Program-made: the position numbers and the translations under genes
Source of the DNA: Bradyrhizobium sp. CCBAU 53351
GTDB taxonomy: Bacteria; Pseudomonadota; Alphaproteobacteria; Rhizobiales; Xanthobacteraceae
Assembly (NCBI RefSeq): GCF_015291745.1
Contig: NZ_CP030059.1
Span: forward strand, 2,197,501 to 2,261,500
Length of the DNA stretch: 64,000 bases
Reading direction: 5' to 3'
Shown: in pieces, positions 62,680-64,000 of the stretch
Layout of the letters: the number at the start of each line of letters is the position of its first letter
How positions within the stretch are numbered: the stretch's first letter is position 1
Notes under the pieces: generated by a model
Database searches by the model: none
Told to the model about the DNA's origin: nothing
What the model saw: the letters and a program-made list of their open reading frames with translations, nothing else

Positions 62680-63266
62680 GCAAGGCCAATCTCCTCGACC
62701 GCCGGCAGGTGGTCTCCACACTGCTTGCGAACCGCAAGGACGTCGTCGCGATCGGCGGCCTCGGGGCCTCCACCAACGACATGTGCGCGGCCGGCGACCA
62801 CGCCCGTAACTTCTACCTCTGGGGCGGCATGGGCGGCGCTGCGATGATCGGGCTCGGCCTCGCACTGGCGCAGCCGAAGCTGCCGGTCTTGGTCATTACC
62901 GGCGACGGCGAGATGCTGATGGGCCTGGGCAGCTTTGCCACCATCGGCCTGCAGAAGCCGTCCAACCTGTCGATCGCGGTGCTCGATAACGAGGCCTATG
63001 GCGAGACGGGCGGGCAGACCAGCCACACTTCGGCGGCCGCCGATCTCGTCGGCGTCGCCCGCGCCTGCGGCATCAATGACAGCCGTTCTGTCACGACCAT
63101 GGCCGAGGTCGAGGCCTTCGCCAAAGCCGTCCATGACGTCTCGGCCGGGCCGCGCTTTGCCAATATCAAGATCGGCAGCGCCGAGCTGGAGCGGATTTTG
63201 CCAAGCCGGGACGGGACTTACATTCTCAACCGGATCCGCGGCGACCTCGGCTTCCAGCCGATCTAG
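62676..63266 (+). CDS. ThDP decarboxylase, pyrophosphate-binding subunit (beta-like)
   Basis: 196 aa. The ThDP-binding motif is GDGEMLMGLGSFATI with Asn in LDNEAYGETGG, as in split or single-chain 2-oxoacid decarboxylases. N-terminal part: RRQVVSTLLANRKDVVAIGG. Overlaps the alpha gene by ATGA, so translation is coupled. No transaminase or phosphonate gene is near, leaving the oxoacid unidentified. Confidence 0.87.
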   Translation: MSKANLLDRRQVVSTLLANRKDVVAIGGLGASTNDMCAAGDHARNFYLWGGMGGAAMIGLGLALAQPKLPVLVITGDGEMLMGLGSFATIGLQKPSNLSIAVLDNEAYGETGGQTSHTSAAADLVGVARACGINDSRSVTTMAEVEAFAKAVHDVSAGPRFANIKIGSAELERILPSRDGTYILNRIRGDLGFQPI

Positions 63267-63375
63267 GGCGGCCCTGTCCCTTCCGGTGGCGCCTAGGGCC
63301 TGCACGCGACCCGAGCGGGCGGGATCAATTTCCACTGAATTTACAACGCACTTAGGTTGCGATGCAACATAATGC

Positions 63376-63409
63376 TTGACTTCTGCGTGGGTGAGTGCTT
63401 ACTCACCCA
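63376..63409 (+). promoter_or_regulatory. Promoter with overlapping operator before the right-edge tetR
   Basis: -35 TTGACT (63376-63381), 17-bp spacer, -10 TTACTC (63399-63404). The perfect dyad TGGGTGAGT-GCTT-ACTCACCCA (63388-63409) covers the -10 and ends two bases before the ATG. A second dyad GTTGC-GAT-GCAAC lies just upstream, at about 63357-63369. Autorepression by the TetR protein is the simple reading. Confidence 0.6.
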
Positions 63410-63411
63410 GC

Positions 63412-64000
63412 ATGAGCTCATTGCGTATGACGAGCGACCTGAGGCGTCAATTGATCCTCGGTGCCGCGAAGCGCTGCTTTGCCCGACATGGCTATACCGG
63501 CACCACGACGAAGAGCGTGGCGGCCGCCGCTGCCATTTCCGAGGCGCTGCTGTTCAAGCATTTCCCGTCCAAGGCGGCGCTCTACGCCGAAATCCTCAGC
63601 GACGAATGCGAGGCCGATCCGGCGCTCACCGAACTTCTCGAACGGGAGCCTTCGACCGCCACACTGGTCGAGGTGATCCGCGGCATGGTCCAGCATTTCC
63701 TCCACATCGCCGATGGTCCCGATCAGGAAGAGGCACAGCGATTGCGACTGATGGCCACGAGCCATTTGGATGATGGCGAATTCGCCCGGTTGCTGTATGC
63801 CAAGATCGAGACGCTGATCGGGGCGATCTTCGTCGCCTCGCTCGAACGTGCCGTTGTCGCCGGGGACGCGCGGCCATGCAGCGGCGATCCGCTCAACCTG
63901 TTCTGGTTTGCGCATCACACGGTGATGACCACGGCGCTGACCAGACTTTCGGCCACGCCTTGCCTGGTCTACGGCAAGGCTGACGACCTCGAGCGGCAGC
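63412..64000 (+). CDS. TetR-family transcriptional regulator, cut by window edge
   Basis: 196 residues visible, open to the right end. The helix-turn-helix is at about residues 10-55: QLILGAAKRCFARHGYTGTT, then KSVAAAAAISEALLFKHFPS. The following helices (LYAEILSDECEADPALTELL) start the ligand domain; Pro/Leu-rich end TPCLVYGKADDLERQ is incomplete. ATG at 63412 is close to the palindrome and leaves almost no 5' leader. Target genes and ligand unknown. Confidence 0.88.
   Translation, partial: MSSLRMTSDLRRQLILGAAKRCFARHGYTGTTTKSVAAAAAISEALLFKHFPSKAALYAEILSDECEADPALTELLEREPSTATLVEVIRGMVQHFLHIADGPDQEEAQRLRLMATSHLDDGEFARLLYAKIETLIGAIFVASLERAVVAGDARPCSGDPLNLFWFAHHTVMTTALTRLSATPCLVYGKADDLERQ

Overview
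The window looks like chromosomal DNA of a Bradyrhizobium-type alphaproteobacterium. The evidence is the high GC content with strong GC bias at third codon positions, the gene order nrtA-nrtB-nrt ATPase-narK-globin-flavoprotein-nasC known from the B. diazoefficiens nitrate-assimilation locus, the many TRAP and ABC uptake systems, and several families of short dispersed palindromic repeats between genes. No rRNA, tRNA, CRISPR array, transposase or phage gene was recognised. A truncated lysR (left) and a truncated tetR (right) run off the edges.

Layout. 1-7.3 kb: lysR fragment, small orphan gene, ccdA-like gene, HWE histidine kinase, and a complete TRAP transporter operon. 7.3-11.6 kb: serine hydrolase, intradiol dioxygenase, lysR and an NmrA-like reductase. 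11.7-25.5 kb: the nitrate island. A leftward nirC-phosphatase/kinase unit diverges from the rightward nrtA-nrtB-ATPase genes, followed by narK-globin-flp-nasC. 25.8-40.4 kb: SMP-30 lactonases, oxidoreductases, an EamA exporter, an Lrp/transketolase-E1 pair, an aldehyde dehydrogenase, a uronate-dehydrogenase-like gene diverging from an SMP-30 gene, and an mddA-like operon with two small proteins and a DUF4242 protein facing a winged-helix/TPR regulator. 40.6-51.9 kb: GntR, IlvD/Edd dehydratase, a second TRAP system, enoyl-CoA hydratase, flavin reductase, two PfkB kinases and a VOC protein. 52.1-60.7 kb: TetR, an ABC importer, and an operon of enolase-superfamily, Gfo/Idh/MocA, DUF993 and TIM-barrel enzymes. 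60.8-64 kb: cytochrome P450, a split ThDP decarboxylase and tetR.

The strongest unexplained signal is regulatory. The three nitrate transcription units (nirC, nrtA, narK) each start with a sigma-54 type -24/-12 element. Immediately downstream, near the predicted transcription start, each has a short hairpin whose hexaloop reads A(A/T)CGAC. That matches the A1/G4 rule for targets of ANTAR antiterminators such as NasT. A TTGTGCG-T-CGCACAA palindrome sits 112-125 bp upstream of each -24 box, and the copy between nirC and nrtA serves both directions. This suggests nitrogen control at initiation plus nitrate control by antitermination, and it places a protein phosphatase/kinase fusion behind nirC in the same unit. 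Nitrite reductase and nasS-nasT are not in the window.

A second theme is that all four binding-protein genes of the importers in this window are followed by a strong intercistronic stem-loop or palindromic repeat before the next transporter gene.
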